Shown: one piece after another, positions 27,898 to 38,094 of the stretch | Layout of the letters: every line of letters starts with the position of its first letter | How positions within the stretch are numbered: the stretch's first letter is position 1 | Assembly (NCBI GenBank): GCA_030533405.1 | Contig: JAUNJF010000011.1 | Coordinates: 1 to 64,000, forward strand | Reading direction: 5' to 3' | From: Eubacteriales bacterium | Lineage (GTDB): Bacteria; Bacillota; Clostridia; Lachnospirales; Lachnospiraceae | Length of the DNA: 64,000 nt | The notes under the pieces: generated by a model | What the model saw: the letters and a program-made list of their open reading frames with translations, nothing else | Database searches by the model: none | Told to the model about the DNA's origin: nothing | Program-made: the position numbers and the translations under genes

Positions 27898-28788
27898 TTA
27901 AAATAATGGCTCTTTTAAAATAGCAGTTCCGATACCCTTCTCTGTAAAGAACTCAAGCAATAAACAGTGCGTTACTCTTCCATCTAAAACATGGACTCTC
28001 TCTACACCATTTTCGATTGCATCAATACAATTTGCAAGTTTTGGAAGCATTCCACCACCTACAATACCCTTATCAATAAAGTTCTTTGCCTCAACGACAT
28101 CCATCTCTGAAATCAATGTATCTTTATCATTTGGATCGATAAACACACCTTCAATATCTGTAAGAAATGCTAACTTTTCAGCATTAATTGCCTTTGCAAC
28201 TGCACATGCAGCATCATCTGCATTAATGTTATAGCTTTCAAACTCATCAGAAGAACCAATTGGAGCAATAACTGGAATAAAGTCATTGTCAATCAAAGTA
28301 TCCAAAAGCTGACTATTCACATCTGTTACTTCACCAACAAATCCAATATCCTTTCCACCTGGGAACTTTTTCTGAACCTTTAATAAGCCTGCATCCTTAC
28401 CACTGATACCAACAGCGTTTAATCCAACCTTCTGCATCAACTGTACAAGACCCTTATTTACCTTAGAAAGAACCATTTCAGCAATTTCCATAGTCTCTGC
28501 ATCTGTTACACGAAGACCGTTAATAAATTCAGGTTCTTTTCCAATCTTCTCTACCCATTTGCTAATCTCTTTTCCACCGCCATGTACGATGATTGGTTTC
28601 ATTCCAACTAACTTTAACAAAGCAACATCTTTGATTACATTATATTTCAAATCCTCATCCAACATTGCACTTCCGCCATATTTTACTACAACCTTACATC
28701 CATTAAATCTTTGAATATATGGCAATGCCTCTATTAATGTCTGTGCCTTCTCAATTACCTGTTCCATATTATCATTACGATTAATCAT
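27898..28788 (-). CDS. argB: acetylglutamate kinase
   Basis: A 296-residue amino acid kinase, full length. VVKYGGSAM near residue 34 binds ATP phosphate, [10 protein letters not shown] the substrate, and [10 protein letters not shown] and LTDIEGVF are family motifs. It phosphorylates N-acetyl-L-glutamate, the second step of arginine synthesis. The N-terminal helix (about 25 residues before the fold) is the element that in arginine-sensitive enzymes gives hexamers and feedback control. It follows argC by 44 bp in an argC-argB operon. Confidence 0.97.
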   Translation of the reverse strand: MINRNDNMEQVIEKAQTLIEALPYIQRFNGCKVVVKYGGSAMLDEDLKYNVIKDVALLKLVGMKPIIVHGGGKEISKWVEKIGKEPEFINGLRVTDAETMEIAEMVLSKVNKGLVQLMQKVGLNAVGISGKDAGLLKVQKKFPGGKDIGFVGEVTDVNSQLLDTLIDNDFIPVIAPIGSSDEFESYNINADDAACAVAKAINAEKLAFLTDIEGVFIDPNDKDTLISEMDVVEAKNFIDKGIVGGGMLPKLANCIDAIENGVERVHVLDGRVTHCLLLEFFTEKGIGTAILKEPLF

Positions 28789-28832
28789 CTTTTTACCCTT
28801 CCTTATTATTATCGTGATTCATGCTACCTTTC

Positions 28833-29873
28833 TTATGGGAACATTGGCGCCTGCTGTAATCCCATATCTTCTTGTAAACCAAAAATCAAATTCATGTTCT
28901 GAACAGCCTGACCAGCTGCACCTTTCACCAAGTTGTCCAACGCACCCATTACTACAACTCTTCCAGTACGCTCATCAATCTTGAAATTCACATCTACATA
29001 GTTACTTCCTTCTACCCATCGAGTTTCAGGACAAACATCTTTTTCTAACACACGAACAAATTTCTCATTTGCGTAATACTTATCATATACCGCTTTGATT
29101 TCTTCATATGTATACTTACCATTCAAATTACCATAAGCGGTAACCAAAATACCTCTGTTCATTGGAACTAAATGTGGCGTAAAGTTTAGCATAATCTGTT
29201 TTCCACATGCATATCCAAGCTGTTCCTCAATCTCAGGTGTATGGCGGTGACTTGTAACACCATATGCTTTAATACTCTCATTCACTTCGCAGAACAAATT
29301 ATTAATTTTAGCACCTCTTCCTGCACCAGAAGTTCCTGATTTCGCATCAATAATAATGCTATTGGGATCAATGATTCCTTCTTTTACCAGTGGATACAAT
29401 GACAAAATCGAACACGTTGTATAACATCCCGGATTTGCAACCAATCGCTTTCCCTTAATCTGTTCTCGATTAATCTCACAAAGACCATATACCGCCTCCT
29501 CAATAAATGATGGAGACTTATGTTCAATTCCATACCATTTTTCATAGGTTGCAACATCTTTGATACGGAAGTCTGCACTCAAATCCACAATCTTCACGTT
29601 TGAAAGAATTTCCTCATTTACCAATGATGCACATAATCCCTGTGGCGTTGCAGTAAATATCACATCTGCCTTTCTTGCCAACTCTTCCATATTATCATCT
29701 AAACAAGCTGCGTCTACAATTTCAAACATGTTTCCAAATACTTCATAATACTTTTTGTCTATATAACTTCTAGAACCATACCAGACAATTTCTGCCTCTT
29801 TATGACCTAACAATAAACGTACCAACTCTTGTCCCGCATATCCAGTAGAACCAATAATACCTACTTTAATCAT
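28833..29873 (-). CDS. argC: N-acetyl-gamma-glutamyl-phosphate reductase
   Basis: A 346-residue enzyme of the type 1 ArgC group. GSTGYAGQELVRLL (residues 9-22) binds NADPH, and NPGCYTT holds the catalytic cysteine near residue 149; HRHTPEIEEQL is also characteristic. It reduces acetylglutamyl phosphate to the semialdehyde. GGAG is 7 bp before the ATG. It is the first gene of argCB, with a strong promoter and an ArgR-like inverted repeat upstream. argJ and argF are not in the window; argD is 3.6 kb away. Confidence 0.97.
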   Translation of the reverse strand: MIKVGIIGSTGYAGQELVRLLLGHKEAEIVWYGSRSYIDKKYYEVFGNMFEIVDAACLDDNMEELARKADVIFTATPQGLCASLVNEEILSNVKIVDLSADFRIKDVATYEKWYGIEHKSPSFIEEAVYGLCEINREQIKGKRLVANPGCYTTCSILSLYPLVKEGIIDPNSIIIDAKSGTSGAGRGAKINNLFCEVNESIKAYGVTSHRHTPEIEEQLGYACGKQIMLNFTPHLVPMNRGILVTAYGNLNGKYTYEEIKAVYDKYYANEKFVRVLEKDVCPETRWVEGSNYVDVNFKIDERTGRVVVMGALDNLVKGAAGQAVQNMNLIFGLQEDMGLQQAPMFP

Positions 29874-29951
29874 ATCATCTCTCCTTATTTATTACGAAAT
29901 TTGTATTGCCAAAAATGTAATCATTCTGTATTATTTTACGCTTGAATCCCC

Positions 29952-29998
29952 ATTATAGCACGCTTTGCACCCTCTGTATATAGAAATTCTTATTCTAT
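29952..29998 (-). promoter_or_regulatory. argCB promoter with adjacent inverted repeat
   Basis: Reading leftward, TATACA (29975-29980) and TATAAT (29952-29957) are 17 bp apart, and the -10 is extended (TGCTATAAT). Touching the -35 on its upstream side is ATAGAA-7 bp-TTCTAT (29980-29998), whose centre AGAATAAGAATTT resembles an ArgR box. The repeat position fits arginine repression, but the box match is weaker than at argD. Confidence 0.55.
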
Positions 29999-30069
29999 CG
30001 TAAATAATTTATAATTATACATATTTATTGTATAATATGCAAGCATTTTATCAAAAAAGAAAATACAAC

Positions 30070-30102
30070 AAAAAAATGCGGAACATAATGTTCCGCATTT
30101 TC
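30070..30102 (-). terminator. terminator of the chemotaxis receptor gene
   Basis: AAAATGCGGAAC and GTTCCGCATTTT form a 12-bp stem with a 5-nt loop, followed leftward by a T-run. It lies 17 bp after the stop of the receptor gene. Confidence 0.85.
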
Positions 30103-30119
30103 GTACCTTATCTTTTGAT

Positions 30120-32165
30120 TTACATATTATTGCTACTATTAAAGTAACTAATATCTTCTGCAAGTGTATTCGATACAACATTTACTTCATTTGCAATGTT
30201 ATCCAATTCCTGTACAGAGTTTTCAATAGATGATGATAAGTTCATTGCTGCATTTGCATGACTTGTATTTGCCATTGAGATATCTGATAACTTTGCAATA
30301 ATCTCTGCAATCAAATCCTTATTCTCATCCACACCCTTGATTTCAACCTGAATATCAGTTGCTGATTTTGACATTTCATCCAATTTCTCAATCAACTGTG
30401 CAAATTCATTAGATGTCTGCTGTAACTTGCTAATCTGTTCTGAAGAATCTTTTGTTAACAAATTCGTTAAATCTGCTGTCTTATTAATATCTCCAACTAA
30501 TGTATGTACAATCTTACCGATATTACCAGCAGCTTCCTGTGAGCTTGTTGCAAGCTGTCCAACTTCCTGTGCAACAACCGCAAATCCTTTACCAGCATCT
30601 CCTGCTCTCGCAGCCTCAATACTAGCATTTAATGCTAACAAGTTTGTCTGCTCTGAAATATCACGAATGGTATTAACAATGTTATCAATCTCACCAATCG
30701 ATCTGCTATTAATCTGAGACTGTTCTACAATACCCTGAATTGATGTCTGCATTTCATTGTTGGAATCAATCAATCCATTCATCGAATCATTTGCCATTGC
30801 ACTCATTTCTTTCAACGCATTACTTGTAGATGCAAAATGATTGATATTCTTTGTAATATTATTCAATGAAGCACTCATGTTTTCGATACGTTCCACCGCC
30901 TGCTTTGTATCATTTTCCTGATTCACAGCACCATTGGAAATAATCTCAATTGCATCCGAAATGTTTCCGATTGAAGATGAAGTACTCTCTGCAACCTTAC
31001 CAAGAGAATTTGCATACTTGGTTACCTGTGAGGTTGTCGACTCAATATCACCTACTACCGTATCAACATGCTGTCTCACATTATCCACCGCAACTGCAAT
31101 GTCATCTAATTCTTTAATCGCAAAGTTAGAAGAAATCGAAACAGAGAAATCACCCTCTGACATCTTCTGTAATGCTTTTGTAAATACAGTAGCTGTCTTA
31201 TCAATTGACTTACTGTATAATAACATAACAACTAAGATGATGATACATGTTAAAATGATACCAATTGCCAACTTCACATTAATCTCATTAATAGAACTGT
31301 AAATATTCGTAGTTGGACAATACATCAATACAATCATGTTACACTCAGGAATTGTCTTGTAATAATAGATTCCTTCATACTCTCCAATATCCTGAATGGC
31401 ATGACCCTCTGTCTTACCTTCTGCAACATCCTGTAAAATCTTCTGATGGAATGGCTCCTCGATTGGTGCACAGCTTTCATACTTTTCATTGTTTGACAAA
31501 ATATATACACTGTTTTGTGTATCCAAAATACAGAACTCTGATTCCTTCAAATCCTCATTCTCAACCTCACCAAGCATGTCTGCCATACTTACTAAGAATG
31601 GACCACCACCAACATATCCAACATTCTGACCGTTATATGTAACCAATTGTCTTAAATTAATAATCATCATACCACTGGCTGGTGAAATAAATGCACCGCC
31701 ATTATACAGATGATCATCTCTTTGGAACATTGTTTCATGGAAGGCATCTAACTCTTCCGGTTTTCTGGTTGTAAGCCCAACTGCTCCCTCTGAACTATGG
31801 AACTGAATCGTTGCATTCCAGTTACCTGCATAAATACCTTCCCAGCCTTCTAGTTCATTAAAAAATCTCACTGTGTAATCCTGTGCCTGCTGTATTAATT
31901 GTTTATCATCAGGATGCCCCAAAGCTTCATTGATGATATCATTTGTAGCATACTCTTTTAATGTACGTTCACTGTCTGCTACATATGTATTAATCATAGC
32001 CGTACGACCTGTTAAAATTGCATTCATCTGATTGTAGATATTCGCCTCACAACTCTTCTTTGAAATCGGAAGGTAAATAAATAACATAATCACCACAATG
32101 AGTACAATTGATACACTACTACATAATACACATAATTGACTGATTTTAAGCTTTCTCTTCTTCAT
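30120..32165 (-). CDS. methyl-accepting chemotaxis protein
   Basis: A 681-residue transmembrane receptor: helix at about residues 11-33, an extracellular sensor of about 255 residues with a Cache-like fold ([25 protein letters not shown]), a second helix near 290-312, HAMP, and a methyl-accepting signalling domain. The conserved tip [19 protein letters not shown] is near residue 510. It passes ligand information to CheA/CheW at the cell pole, which implies the organism is motile. Ligand unknown. A near-consensus promoter precedes it and a strong terminator follows, so it is monocistronic. Confidence 0.93.
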   Translation of the reverse strand: MKKRKLKISQLCVLCSSVSIVLIVVIMLFIYLPISKKSCEANIYNQMNAILTGRTAMINTYVADSERTLKEYATNDIINEALGHPDDKQLIQQAQDYTVRFFNELEGWEGIYAGNWNATIQFHSSEGAVGLTTRKPEELDAFHETMFQRDDHLYNGGAFISPASGMMIINLRQLVTYNGQNVGYVGGGPFLVSMADMLGEVENEDLKESEFCILDTQNSVYILSNNEKYESCAPIEEPFHQKILQDVAEGKTEGHAIQDIGEYEGIYYYKTIPECNMIVLMYCPTTNIYSSINEINVKLAIGIILTCIIILVVMLLYSKSIDKTATVFTKALQKMSEGDFSVSISSNFAIKELDDIAVAVDNVRQHVDTVVGDIESTTSQVTKYANSLGKVAESTSSSIGNISDAIEIISNGAVNQENDTKQAVERIENMSASLNNITKNINHFASTSNALKEMSAMANDSMNGLIDSNNEMQTSIQGIVEQSQINSRSIGEIDNIVNTIRDISEQTNLLALNASIEAARAGDAGKGFAVVAQEVGQLATSSQEAAGNIGKIVHTLVGDINKTADLTNLLTKDSSEQISKLQQTSNEFAQLIEKLDEMSKSATDIQVEIKGVDENKDLIAEIIAKLSDISMANTSHANAAMNLSSSIENSVQELDNIANEVNVVSNTLAEDISYFNSSNNM

Positions 32166-32188
32166 AAAACCGTTCCCCCTTTACTTTG

Positions 32189-32229
32189 ATGCATATATGC
32201 ATTTTAACAGATTTATGTTGATTTTTCAA
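32189..32229 (-). promoter_or_regulatory. sigma-A promoter of the chemotaxis receptor with palindrome at +1
   Basis: Reading leftward, TTGAAA (32224-32229) and TAAAAT (32201-32206) are 17 bp apart, each matching 5 of 6 consensus bases. The perfect palindrome ATGCATATATGCAT (32189-32202) overlaps the end of the -10 and the start site, a natural place for a repressor. No flagellar sigma-D motif was found. Confidence 0.6.
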
Positions 32230-32435
32230 CTATATTTGTGGAAATACAACAAAAAACAAGCAAAAAAAGCAATTTTGTAACTAATTGCACGGGATACATC
32301 TGCATATTACGACAAAATACAGTTTTCTCTATTATTTTCTTGACATTCTTTTTATTTCCATATAAGGTGACAATGTTTATTATATATGTAATTTGATATA
32401 ATACACAATTTACTACATACAACTTGGAGGTTATC

Positions 32436-33392
32436 ATGAAAATCGTTATTTTAGAACGCGGCTCTTTCGGCCATGACATTCCTTTAGATGGATTACAAAA
32501 ATTAGGAGATGTAACCGTTTACGAAAATGCAAATCAAAATGAAGTCCCTGCCTTAACCAAAGACGCAGATATCATTTTAGTCAACAAACTTCTAATGAAT
32601 GAATCATCCCTAAAGAATGCAACAAACCTAAAGCTGATTTGTGAAATCGCTACAGGCTATAATAACATTGATCTTGATTATTGCAAAAGCAGAGGCATCA
32701 CTGTAACGAATGTCAGAAACTATTCTACACCTAGCGTTGCGCAGCATACATTTGCATTACTGTTATCTGTGTATGAAAGACTTTCTTATTATGACCAATT
32801 TGTAAAGGACGGAACTTATTCCAAAACAGCTTCTTTTTCCCATATCGGAAAGGGATTTCACGAATTAGCAGGTAAAACCTATGGAATCATCGGTCTTGGA
32901 AACATCGGCAGAAAAGTTGCACAAATCGCTTCTGCATTTGATTGTAATGTCATTTATTATTCTGCTTCTGACCAAACATATGATGTTCCATATCAAAAAG
33001 TGGATTTCGATACATTACTCACCCAAAGCGATATTCTCTCTATTCACTGCCCACTTACAGACAAAACACATCACCTTTTAACCTATAACTGTTTTCAAAA
33101 GATGAAACGAGATAGCGTAGTCATAAATGTCGGCCGTGGTCCAATCATCTGTGAAAATGATTTAGCCAAGGCATTAAATGAAGGACTGATTGCCGGAGCC
33201 GGACTTGATGTTTTTGAAAAAGAACCAATCGATGCTGATAACCCATTACTTCAGGTACAAAATAACCACAATTTAGTCATGGTTCCACATATTGGTTGGG
33301 GAAGCGTAGAAGCAAGAACACGCTTAATCAAAGACGTAGAAGAAAGTATTATTGCTTTCCAAAACAAAACACCAAGAAGTGTTGTCATTTAA
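32436..33392 (+). CDS. D-isomer specific 2-hydroxyacid dehydrogenase (glycerate/hydroxypyruvate reductase-like)
   Basis: A 318-residue NAD-dependent dehydrogenase. GLGNIG near residue 153 binds NAD, and the catalytic Arg (NVGRGPII, about 233), Glu (DVFEKEP, about 262) and His (PHIGWG, about 284) are all present. The family reduces 2-oxo acids to D-2-hydroxy acids; the residues around the active site resemble glycerate dehydrogenase. GGAGG is 5 bp before the ATG. It is a single-gene unit on the plus strand. A TATAAT at 32397-32402 with a poor -35 is the likely promoter; TTGACA at 32340-32345 is the alternative. The physiological substrate is uncertain. Confidence 0.9.
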   Translation: MKIVILERGSFGHDIPLDGLQKLGDVTVYENANQNEVPALTKDADIILVNKLLMNESSLKNATNLKLICEIATGYNNIDLDYCKSRGITVTNVRNYSTPSVAQHTFALLLSVYERLSYYDQFVKDGTYSKTASFSHIGKGFHELAGKTYGIIGLGNIGRKVAQIASAFDCNVIYYSASDQTYDVPYQKVDFDTLLTQSDILSIHCPLTDKTHHLLTYNCFQKMKRDSVVINVGRGPIICENDLAKALNEGLIAGAGLDVFEKEPIDADNPLLQVQNNHNLVMVPHIGWGSVEARTRLIKDVEESIIAFQNKTPRSVVI

Positions 33393-33396
33393 CTAT

Positions 33397-33467
33397 AAAA
33401 ATCCCCTGTTGCATATTGATATACGTCCCAAAATCCGGGTACATATCAATTTCAACAGGGGATTTTT
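33397..33467. terminator. bidirectional terminator between the dehydrogenase gene and argD
   Basis: The outer arms AAAAATCCCCTGTTG and CAACAGGGGATTTTT pair over 15 bp, with an inner near-pairing ATATTGATATACGT / GTACATATCAAT. A/T runs on both sides let it stop transcripts from either direction, as expected between convergent genes. Confidence 0.85.
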
Positions 33468-33502
33468 ACACTTTATAACCATTATAATTCGCTTATTTTG
33501 TT

Positions 33503-34723
33503 TTAAGCCTGTGTTCCAACCTCTTCAATTGCTTCTTTCAAAATCTGAATTGCTTTGTCACAATCTTCTTTTGTTGCAATCAATGGTGGCAACATACGAA
33601 TAATTCTATTGGATGTAGCAGTCACAAGCAACTTTTTCTCCATTGCCTTAATCTTTACTGCCACCGCATCTGTGTTATTTAACTCAAGTCCTACCAATAA
33701 TCCAAGTCCACGAATTTCCTTGACATCTGGGAGACTCTTTAATTGCTCCATAAAATATGCACCAACCTCTTTCGCATTGGCTGCCATATTTTTCTCAAGC
33801 AACTCGTTAATCTGCGCATACGAAGCTGCACAACAAACTGGATTACCTGAATAAGTACTTCCATGCGATCCTGGATTCAATGCCTTTGCATACTCTTCTT
33901 TTGCTGCCATGGCACCAATTGGCATTCCACCACCCATTGCTTTTGCCATAGTAACAGCATCTGGTGTCACTCCATAATGCATAAATGCCATCGTTTCTCC
34001 ACAACGACACCATCCCGTCTGAACCTCATCAAACAATAATAACATTCCACGCTCATCGCAAAGTTCTCTCAATCCCTGAAGGAACTCTTGGGTAGCAGGA
34101 TACACACCACCTTCACCTTGAACAGGCTCTACCATAATAGCAATTGTATTTTCTGTACATGCTTCTTTGAAGCTTTCCAAATTATTGTATTCTGCATATG
34201 TAAAACCAGGAACCAATGGGCCAAATCCAATCTGACATCCATTATCAGGCTGTCCTGTTGCTGTCATGGCACCAAATGTACGTCCATGAAAACTTTTCTT
34301 TGCTGTTACAATATGATAATGCTCTGGACCATATTTCTCCACACCGTACTTTCTAGCCATCTTAATCATAGCTTCATTTGCTTCTGTACCTGAATTCTGG
34401 AAGAAAATGCGATCCATTCCAATGGTTTCACAAATTAACTTTGCAAGCATAGCCTGTGGCACGGAATATGGATACAAACTTGTATGCATCGTTTGTCCCA
34501 CCTGCTCTCTCACTGCCTCAACTACCTTCTCATTACAGTTACCAGCAGAATTTACAGCGATTCCTGCATAAAAATCCAAATAGGTATCCCCATCTGCATC
34601 TGTTACTGTTAAATCCTTGGACTCCTCAACCACAATCGGAAAACGATATCCAATATTTAACATATACTGATCCGACATTTCAATAATATCCTGCTTTGTC
34701 AATCCAAAATCTTTTGCTTTCAT
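33503..34723 (-). CDS. argD: acetylornithine aminotransferase
   Basis: A 406-residue class III aminotransferase. FQNSGTEANEAMIKMARK, LLFDEVQTGWCRCG and the PLP lysine in TMAKAMGGGMPIGAM are all in place, and GSHGSTYSGNP follows. It converts N-acetylglutamate semialdehyde to N-acetylornithine. Related class III enzymes (succinylornithine, GABA) cannot be excluded by motif alone, but two ArgR-box-like sites at its promoter favour ArgD. GGAGG is 8 bp before the ATG. It is separate from argCB but probably co-regulated. Confidence 0.92.
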   Translation of the reverse strand: MKAKDFGLTKQDIIEMSDQYMLNIGYRFPIVVEESKDLTVTDADGDTYLDFYAGIAVNSAGNCNEKVVEAVREQVGQTMHTSLYPYSVPQAMLAKLICETIGMDRIFFQNSGTEANEAMIKMARKYGVEKYGPEHYHIVTAKKSFHGRTFGAMTATGQPDNGCQIGFGPLVPGFTYAEYNNLESFKEACTENTIAIMVEPVQGEGGVYPATQEFLQGLRELCDERGMLLLFDEVQTGWCRCGETMAFMHYGVTPDAVTMAKAMGGGMPIGAMAAKEEYAKALNPGSHGSTYSGNPVCCAASYAQINELLEKNMAANAKEVGAYFMEQLKSLPDVKEIRGLGLLVGLELNNTDAVAVKIKAMEKKLLVTATSNRIIRMLPPLIATKEDCDKAIQILKEAIEEVGTQA

Positions 34724-34785
34724 CTATGCATCCTCCAAATCATAATTTTATACTATCTTCCTAATCTATTTCTTGTATTTTTCAA

Positions 34786-34813
34786 ATTATACACCTTTTT
34801 ATTTCCTTGTCAA
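34786..34813 (-). promoter_or_regulatory. sigma-A promoter of argD
   Basis: Reading leftward, TTGACA (34808-34813) and TATAAT (34786-34791) are separated by 16 bp; both hexamers are perfect. The start codon is about 55 bp from the expected start site. Two ArgR-box-like sites lie at and above the -35. Confidence 0.8.
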
Positions 34814-34850
34814 TGTATTTTTATTCATTAATACATGTATTTTATTCATT
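34812..34850 (-). promoter_or_regulatory. tandem ArgR-box-like operators of argD
   Basis: Reading leftward, AATGAATAAAATACAT (34835-34850) and AATGAATAAAAATACATT (34812-34829) are near copies of each other and of the Bacillus arginine box (CATGAATAAAAATKCAAK). The second overlaps the -35 hexamer by 2 bp. The pair gives an obvious site for arginine-dependent repression by ArgR/AhrC. Confidence 0.7.
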
Positions 34851-35781
34851 TCTTTTTTATTTTGTCCTCTTTGACACCTTTTTTCTTTCCCTTTTCACCC
34901 AGAAGCTCTACCTCTAAACGATTATACGGAATCACAATTCCCTGTTCATCAAATGAAACCTTTATGCATTCCTTTAAATTCCATGTAACCGACCAGTAAT
35001 CCTGCGTTTGCACCATACAACGAATTCCTAACCGCATACCATTATCTTCAAATGCATCAATAAAGATATCAATCGGCTCTGACTCAATAATTCGACCTTC
35101 CTGTGCCAAAACGCCGCGTACAACTTCTTTGACTTTTTGAATATCACTTTGATATGCAATTAAAATCTTAATCTCAACCTTTCGCATCTCCTGCGCCGTC
35201 AAATTCACCAAACTATTATCAGCAAGCACACCGTTTGGAATAACAATCATCTTATTATCGTAGGTTTTCAGTCTTGTATAAAAAATATCAATTGATGTAA
35301 CGGTTCCTTCATTCCCCTTATTATTTTCAATAATATAATCGCCAACCTGAAATGGCTTTAGCATTAAAATCAACACGCCACCTGCAAGATTGGAAAGTGC
35401 ACCCTGCAATGCCAAACCAATGGATAACGATGCCGTACCTAAAATCGTAACAAAACTTGTAATTTCAAATCCAACCACCGATGCTGCAGTTAAAAACACC
35501 AATACATAGCCAATCACTCGAACAACCGATAACAAAAATCCAACTACAGAATGTTCAATACTTGATTTTTCCAATGATTTTTTTACCAATTTTAAAATCC
35601 AATTCACCAGCTTCATTCCAATAACAATAACAAGAATTGCAATTAACACACTTCCCGATTTGCTCACAAGCCAATTCACAAATCGATTTACCGTTTTTGA
35701 TACCAAGCCAGCCGACTCTTCCACCTGTTTCGCAACATCCTCAACTGTTTGCGTCGCTATTTGCATCCACATTCCATTCAT
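34846..35781 (-). CDS. mscS: small-conductance mechanosensitive channel, MscS family
   Basis: A 311-residue MscS protein with three N-terminal transmembrane helices; the third, pore-lining one reads SIGLALQGALSNLAGGVLIL, rich in Gly and Ala as expected. The beta domain has FQVGDYI and GTVTSIDIFYTRL, followed by the cytoplasmic alpha/beta domain and a Lys-rich tail. It opens on membrane tension to release solutes. The start at 35781 has GGAG 7 bp upstream; a longer frame from 35826 lacks one. It is 54 bp after glgB, with a weak hairpin between them. Confidence 0.93.
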   Translation of the reverse strand: MNGMWMQIATQTVEDVAKQVEESAGLVSKTVNRFVNWLVSKSGSVLIAILVIVIGMKLVNWILKLVKKSLEKSSIEHSVVGFLLSVVRVIGYVLVFLTAASVVGFEITSFVTILGTASLSIGLALQGALSNLAGGVLILMLKPFQVGDYIIENNKGNEGTVTSIDIFYTRLKTYDNKMIVIPNGVLADNSLVNLTAQEMRKVEIKILIAYQSDIQKVKEVVRGVLAQEGRIIESEPIDIFIDAFEDNGMRLGIRCMVQTQDYWSVTWNLKECIKVSFDEQGIVIPYNRLEVELLGEKGKKKGVKEDKIKKK

Positions 35782-35802
35782 AGTTCTTCTCCTTGTCGAA
35801 AA

Positions 35803-35831
35803 GAGGGCTGCCACACAACGCAACAACCCTC
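35803..35831 (-). terminator. possible weak terminator after glgB
   Basis: Reading leftward, GAGGGTTG and CAGCCCTC form an 8-bp stem with one G-U pair, followed by only TTTT. It would give partial termination between glgB and mscS. Confidence 0.4.
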
Positions 35832-35835
35832 ATGT

Positions 35836-38034
35836 TTATTTTTCAATTTTAAAGATACTCATAGATAACGGTGCCAACTGAATGGTAATAGAATTCTTTC
35901 TATTATCACAAGCACTTCTCTTACTTACAATTGCCTTCGTATTCTTGCTTCCATCACCACCAAAGCATTCTTCATCACTACAAAATACCTCTTTGTAGGT
36001 TCCTGACTCTGGTACCCCTACTTTATATTTTGCATGTTTCACTGGTGTAAAATTACAAACAACTAAGAGTGTATCTTCTGGCTTATCTGTTTTACGAACA
36101 AACGAAATCACGCTCTCATTTGCAGCATTCTCATTAATCCACTCAAAACCATTTACATCCTGGTCTGCCTCGTACAAAGCTGGCTCCTGCTTATATAAAT
36201 GATTCAATGCCTTTACATATCCACGCAAAATAGAATGCGCATCAAATTGCAACAAATCCCAATCCATTTCATCAGATTCGCTAAATGACTTAAACTGCGC
36301 AAACTCCTGTCCCATAAATAATAATTTCTTTCCAGGATGCATCATCATGTAGCCATATAACAATCGTAAATTCGAGAACTTCTCCTCATATCCACCAGGC
36401 ATTTGATCCACAATGGATCCTTTATCTCCAATCACCTCATTATGAGAGAATTCTAAAATATATTTTTCGCTATACGCATCCACCAAACTTCCAGTTAACA
36501 TTTTATGTTCATATTTTCGATACAATGGATCATACGACATATATTTCAACAAATTCTTCATCCAGGAAACGTTCCACTTATAATCAAATCCCATTCCACC
36601 AAGAGAAACGTCCTCTGTCATCATTGGCCAGCCAGATTCTTCCTCCGCAATCAACATACAGTTCGGGAATCTTTCCTTTAACACACTGTTCATCTCTTTT
36701 ATAAATGAAATAGCGTCTAAGTTCTCATTTCCACCATACTCATTCGGAATCCAATCTCCATACGCTTTTCCATAATCCAAATATAACATAGATGCAATAC
36801 TATCCATGCGAATTCCATCTATATGATATTTTGAAATCCAATAGATTGCATTGGAAATCAAATAATTTCTTACTTCTTTTCTTCCATAATCAAATATATA
36901 GGTACCCCATCTAGGGTTGATACTTCTTCGGTCATCAACTGGCTCAAATAATGGTTCTCCATCAAATCTTGCCAATCCACCTTCCGTCATTGGAAACTGA
37001 CTTGGAACCCAGTCACAAATAACACCAATTCCTTTACTATGTAAATAATCAACAAAATACATGAAATCAGATGGCTCTCCATATCGTGAGCTTGGTGCAT
37101 AAAAGCACGAAGTCTGATATCCCCATGAAGAATCATTCTCATGTTCCATAATTGGCAATAATTCTACATGTGTATACCCCATTTCTTTCACATAATCAGC
37201 CAATTCCTTTGCGATCTCCCGATAGTTAAAAAACTCTTTTCCGTCCTTTGGACGTTTAAAGGAACCAAGATGCACTTCATAAATATTCATCGGCATCTCA
37301 CCTTTATCATTCAAAAGACGATTATAGGAATCCTGATGCTTCCATTCATAAGACAAATCGACAATCCTAGATGCTGTTCCTGGACGCAGCTCCGTACAGT
37401 TCGCATATGGATCTGGTTTCATAAACGAATTCCCATCTCTCGTCATAATCTCATATTTGTATAATTCACCGCACTCTATTTCGGGAATAAATAATTCAAA
37501 AATACCAGAATATTCAATACGTCTCATTGTGTGTAACTTTCCATTCCACTCATTAAAATTACCTACAACGGATACTCTGGCAGCATGAGGGGCCCATACC
37601 GCAAATAAAACACCCTTCACGCCATCCATTGTACATGGATGTGCACCCAATTTTTCAAATATCTCATAATGTACACCATCATGAAACCGACTAATATCAA
37701 TCGGATCAATTACAGCCTCAAATACATATGGATCAATTATCTTTTTCTTCTGTTCTTCTCCATTTGTCACTTCATAATAATATACAAATGGACATTCCTG
37801 TTCTACCTTCACATAAAAGAAGCCTGGCACGCGGTCACTAACAAGTTCAAAACACTCACCAGTTGCTTTCTTTACCGCTACAACTTTTTTTGCTCCTGGA
37901 AAATACGCATTAATATAGACCCCATCCGTCGTTTCATGCATTCCTAATATATGATGTGGATTATCATGCATGCCAGCTACTAATGCTTCCACTTCATTCC
38001 AATTAATTGCAAATACTGGTTTTCTATTCGCCAT
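35836..38034 (-). CDS. glgB: 1,4-alpha-glucan branching enzyme
   Basis: A 732-residue GH13 enzyme. An N-terminal CBM48 pair precedes the catalytic barrel, with HVELLPIMEH, the nucleophile region DGIRMDSIASM, acid region AEEESGWP and FSHNEVIGD. It forms alpha-1,6 branches in glycogen. The AxE in EEESGWP and the HNEV variant of HDEV are seen in some clostridial GlgB. Length is normal. No other glycogen gene lies in the window. The ribosome binding site AAGGAGG lies 6 bp before the ATG. Confidence 0.96.
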   Translation of the reverse strand: MANRKPVFAINWNEVEALVAGMHDNPHHILGMHETTDGVYINAYFPGAKKVVAVKKATGECFELVSDRVPGFFYVKVEQECPFVYYYEVTNGEEQKKKIIDPYVFEAVIDPIDISRFHDGVHYEIFEKLGAHPCTMDGVKGVLFAVWAPHAARVSVVGNFNEWNGKLHTMRRIEYSGIFELFIPEIECGELYKYEIMTRDGNSFMKPDPYANCTELRPGTASRIVDLSYEWKHQDSYNRLLNDKGEMPMNIYEVHLGSFKRPKDGKEFFNYREIAKELADYVKEMGYTHVELLPIMEHENDSSWGYQTSCFYAPSSRYGEPSDFMYFVDYLHSKGIGVICDWVPSQFPMTEGGLARFDGEPLFEPVDDRRSINPRWGTYIFDYGRKEVRNYLISNAIYWISKYHIDGIRMDSIASMLYLDYGKAYGDWIPNEYGGNENLDAISFIKEMNSVLKERFPNCMLIAEEESGWPMMTEDVSLGGMGFDYKWNVSWMKNLLKYMSYDPLYRKYEHKMLTGSLVDAYSEKYILEFSHNEVIGDKGSIVDQMPGGYEEKFSNLRLLYGYMMMHPGKKLLFMGQEFAQFKSFSESDEMDWDLLQFDAHSILRGYVKALNHLYKQEPALYEADQDVNGFEWINENAANESVISFVRKTDKPEDTLLVVCNFTPVKHAKYKVGVPESGTYKEVFCSDEECFGGDGSKNTKAIVSKRSACDNRKNSITIQLAPLSMSIFKIEK

Positions 38035-38063
38035 ATTTTCCTCCTTCGACCCTTTTTGAAACC

Positions 38064-38091
38064 TTAAAAAACGGCGCCTTGAGCGCCGTTA
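38064..38091 (-). terminator. terminator of the P-loop kinase-like gene
   Basis: AACGGCGC and GCGCCGTT form an 8-bp GC-rich stem with a 5-nt loop, followed leftward by six T. It lies between the P-loop gene stop and the glgB start. Confidence 0.88.
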
Positions 38092-38094
38092 TTA

